The notes beneath the pieces were generated by a model that had not been told where the DNA came from, searched no databases, and saw only the letters and a list, made by a program, of their open reading frames with translations. This document shows, in pieces, positions 7,225-8,472 of a stretch of DNA of 8,472 nt (position 1 is the stretch's first letter; each line of letters begins with the position of its first letter). A program made the position numbers and the translations under genes. The DNA is from Deltaproteobacteria bacterium (lineage in GTDB: Bacteria > Desulfobacterota > DAOWOC01): the NCBI GenBank assembly GCA_030642225.1, contig DAOWOC010000029.1, forward strand, positions 1 to 8,472, given 5' to 3'.

Positions 7225-7230
7225 ATCCTG
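7225..7230 (-). promoter_or_regulatory. Candidate ribosome binding site for the MetE-like gene
   Basis: On the minus strand CAGGAT lies upstream of ATG 7212, with AGGA 13 bases before it. That spacing is longer than ideal. The rival TTG start at 7257 has no purine-rich element at a useful distance: the bases just upstream are almost all A and T. This favours the ATG, giving a 360-residue protein whose N-terminus matches the family. Confidence 0.4.
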
Positions 7231-7272
7231 TTTGAAAAAATAATAGTTTAAGTGCAATAAAATATAAATAAT

Positions 7273-7301
7273 ATTATACTGGATATAATGATTATTTAAA
7301 A
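7273..7301 (-). promoter_or_regulatory. Candidate promoter for the MetE-like/HDOD operon
   Basis: On the minus strand a perfect TATAAT lies at 7278-7273, about 60 bases before ATG 7212. The -35 region at the right distance is poor (TTTTAA at 7301-7296 with a 17-base spacer, three of six matches). The perfect -10 is suggestive, but this stretch is almost pure A and T. Confidence 0.28.
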
Positions 7302-7336
7302 GGGTGATAATATTTTTTTATATATTTGACGACTTC

Positions 7337-7357
7337 GTAAAAAGCCTGACTTTTTAT
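7337..7357. repeat. Short AT hairpin, possibly part of a dispersed repeat
   Basis: GTAAAAAG (7337-7344) and CTTTTTAT (7350-7357) form an eight-pair stem (one wobble) around CCTGA. The left arm continues outward as TTTGACGACTTC. From memory, motifs like GACTTCGTAAAAAG recur between genes in several Desulfobacterota genomes, so this may be a degenerate dispersed intergenic repeat. I cannot verify that here, and only one copy occurs in this window. Confidence 0.3.
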
Positions 7358-7471
7358 TGCACTATTCTTTAACACTTTTTAGATGAAAAAAAATTTATTT
7401 TTTATCCAATAAAATAGTTCATTAATAAAAAAATACTAAAAGAATTATGATAAGAAAAAATTCTGCAACTT

Positions 7472-7500
7472 TTAACGTATTGTAAAGACAGGAAGATAAT
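7472..7500 (+). promoter_or_regulatory. Candidate sigma-70-type promoter for the universal stress gene
   Basis: TTAACG at 7472-7477 matches four of six bases of the -35 consensus. After a 17-base spacer, GATAAT at 7495-7500 matches five of six bases of the -10 consensus. Transcription would start near 7507, leaving a leader of about 97 bases that carries the dyad at 7533-7561. In DNA this AT-rich, matches of this quality can arise by chance, so the call is tentative. Confidence 0.38.
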
Positions 7501-7532
7501 GTTACATTTTATAAGGTCGAATAATTATTTGC

Positions 7533-7561
7533 CCCGTTATCCGATAGATATAAATAGCGGG
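7533..7561 (+). promoter_or_regulatory. Inverted repeat in the leader of the universal stress gene
   Basis: CCCGTTAT (7533-7540) pairs with ATAGCGGG (7554-7561) over eight positions, including one G-U wobble, around a 13-base loop. It ends 42 bases before the start codon, just ahead of the ribosome site. There is no following T run, so it is not an intrinsic terminator. It could be an operator dyad for a dimeric regulator or an RNA hairpin affecting translation or stability. Its GC content stands out against the surrounding DNA. Confidence 0.4.
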
Positions 7562-7603
7562 AATCAGAGAAATGCCTGAAATATAGAAAAGGATTATAAT
7601 ATC

Positions 7604-8472
7604 ATGGAAAGAAAAATTCTTATTGAAGTAGATGGCTCTCCATCCAGTTTTAATTGTATAGATTATGTTGCAAATATTTCTTCAGTTGTAAATAATTTAA
7701 TCTATAGCCTGCATTACGTACACCCGACTATTTCATCATTTATTCAGGAGGAGGCTCTTAAAGATCAAAAAATGAGGAAGGAATTTTTAAAAATCAAAAA
7801 GAAAAATGAGCAACATGCTGAAGATCTGCTGGCCAAAGCCAAAGAAAAGATGCTCAAACTAAATATTTCAGAAAAACATATTGAAGTACTCCATGATGAA
7901 AAAAAGCTGGGTCTTGCAAAGGATATTATTTTTAAGGGTGAAAATGGGTTATATGATGCTATTGTAATGGGCAGACGCGGGTTAACGCGCAGTCAGGAAT
8001 TTTTTATGGGGAGTACAACAAAGGAAGTTATTGATCATGCAAAAAAAGTTCCTATCTGGATTATTGATGGCAAGATAAAATCCCTTAAAATTTTATTTGC
8101 CTCAGATGGTTCTGCATCGTCCATGAGGGCAGTGGATCATCTTGCATTTATGGTCGGGGGCAATGAGAATGTTGAAATTGTTGTTTATCATGTAATGGCC
8201 AATTTTCGGAAATATTGTGAAATCTCTTTTGATACCCCACCTTCGGACATAAAGTCAGTGATTACCCAAAACGAAAAAGGATGCATAGATGATTTTTATC
8301 ATCACGCCTTTAGATTTTTTAAAGAGGCCGGGATTACAGAAAATCAAATATCATTAAAAACAGAAAAACGATCTTTAAGTATCGCAAACGGGATATTGGA
8401 TGAATTAAAAAGAGGCAGCTATGGTACGCTGGTTATAGGAAGAACAGGGATCCATGCTTCTTCTTTTATGGG
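7604..8472 (+). CDS. Universal stress protein, tandem UspA domains, 3' partial
   Basis: UspA-fold proteins bind ATP or act as scaffolds in stress, starvation and energy sensing; the physiological partner is rarely known. The open frame runs from ATG 7604 to the window end without a stop (289 complete codons plus GG). Domain one starts at RKILIEVDGSPSS and ends with the ATP-loop pattern at residues 121-137: VMGRRG, nine residues, then GST, matching G-2x-G-9x-G-S. A second copy begins at LKILFASDGSASSMRA (161-176) and reaches VIGRTG (277-282). There only seven residues separate the second and third glycines before the sequence ends. The segment 54-90 is rich in Lys and Glu (KMRKEFLKIKKKNEQ...) and probably helical. 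AAAAGGA at 7587-7593 lies 10 bases before the ATG. It is transcribed divergently from the MetE-like operon across a regulatory region. The real C-terminus probably lies about 15-20 residues beyond the window. Confidence 0.92.
   Translation, partial: MERKILIEVDGSPSSFNCIDYVANISSVVNNLIYSLHYVHPTISSFIQEEALKDQKMRKEFLKIKKKNEQHAEDLLAKAKEKMLKLNISEKHIEVLHDEKKLGLAKDIIFKGENGLYDAIVMGRRGLTRSQEFFMGSTTKEVIDHAKKVPIWIIDGKIKSLKILFASDGSASSMRAVDHLAFMVGGNENVEIVVYHVMANFRKYCEISFDTPPSDIKSVITQNEKGCIDDFYHHAFRFFKEAGITENQISLKTEKRSLSIANGILDELKRGSYGTLVIGRTGIHASSFM

Larger units (their letters stand above)
7213..7603. other. Divergent AT-rich intergenic region
   Basis: This gap of about 390 bases separates the minus-strand MetE-like gene from the plus-strand universal stress gene. 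It contains no open frame with a convincing ribosome site. One short ATG frame at 7383 runs only nine codons before TAA. It is dominated by A and T runs. The structured parts are an AAAAAG/CTTTTT hairpin near 7337-7357, a palindrome AATAATTATT at 7520-7529, and a GC-richer dyad at 7533-7561. Promoters for both flanking genes must lie here. Confidence 0.7.

Noticed and set aside
7213..7257. TTG start at 7257 adding 15 residues to the MetE-like protein
   Set aside because: The added residues do not resemble the family N-terminus, no ribosome site precedes the TTG, and an ATG with an upstream AGGA lies at 7212.
7326..7358. TTGACG at 7326-7331 as a strong -35 element for the universal stress gene
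   Set aside because: No acceptable -10 hexamer lies 16-18 bases downstream (that stretch reads ACTTTT-like), and the bases form part of a hairpin repeat.

Overview
The window reads as a compact stretch of chromosome from a low-GC anaerobic bacterium. My best guess is a sulfate reducer of the Desulfobacterota (Desulfobacterales-like). That guess rests on the gene mix: a non-pyrrolysine MttB-family methyltransferase, a UROD/MetE-type methyltransferase, a multidomain HDOD regulator and a tandem universal stress protein. It is inference from family distribution, as there is no rRNA or marker gene here.

Layout. Positions 1-734 hold the 3' part of a beta-type DNA methyltransferase, much more AT-rich than what follows, so probably acquired; any restriction partner lies outside the window. 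Positions 774-4087 hold three closely spaced + strand genes (gaps of 15 and 14 bases, each of the two downstream genes with a clear Shine-Dalgarno): an MttB-family methylamine methyltransferase homologue, a carbon-nitrogen hydrolase resembling the glutaminase domain of NAD synthetase, and a NifS-type cysteine desulfurase. They converge on a two-gene minus-strand operon. Read from its promoter side, this is a UROD/MetE-like methyltransferase (7212-6130) followed after 6 bases by a zinc-ribbon / L7-L12-like / degenerate GGDEF / HDOD regulator (6123-4126). Positions 7213-7603 are a divergent, very AT-rich intergenic region with candidate promoters and two hairpins. From 7604 to the end runs a tandem-domain universal stress protein, cut by the window edge.

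How the genes may work together. MttB-family enzymes move a methyl group from a quaternary or tertiary amine onto a corrinoid protein, and UROD/MetE-type enzymes with a His-X-Cys...Cys zinc site move methyl groups onto a thiol. Both halves of such a pathway are present on opposing operons, but no corrinoid protein or reductive activase is visible. The amidase plus NifS pair also permits a link to NAD metabolism, so an N-methylated pyridine substrate is a testable but speculative idea. The most unusual single object is the four-module HDOD protein with an apparent ribosomal L7/L12 C-terminal-like domain. No tRNA, rRNA, CRISPR array, insertion sequence or convincing intrinsic terminator was seen.
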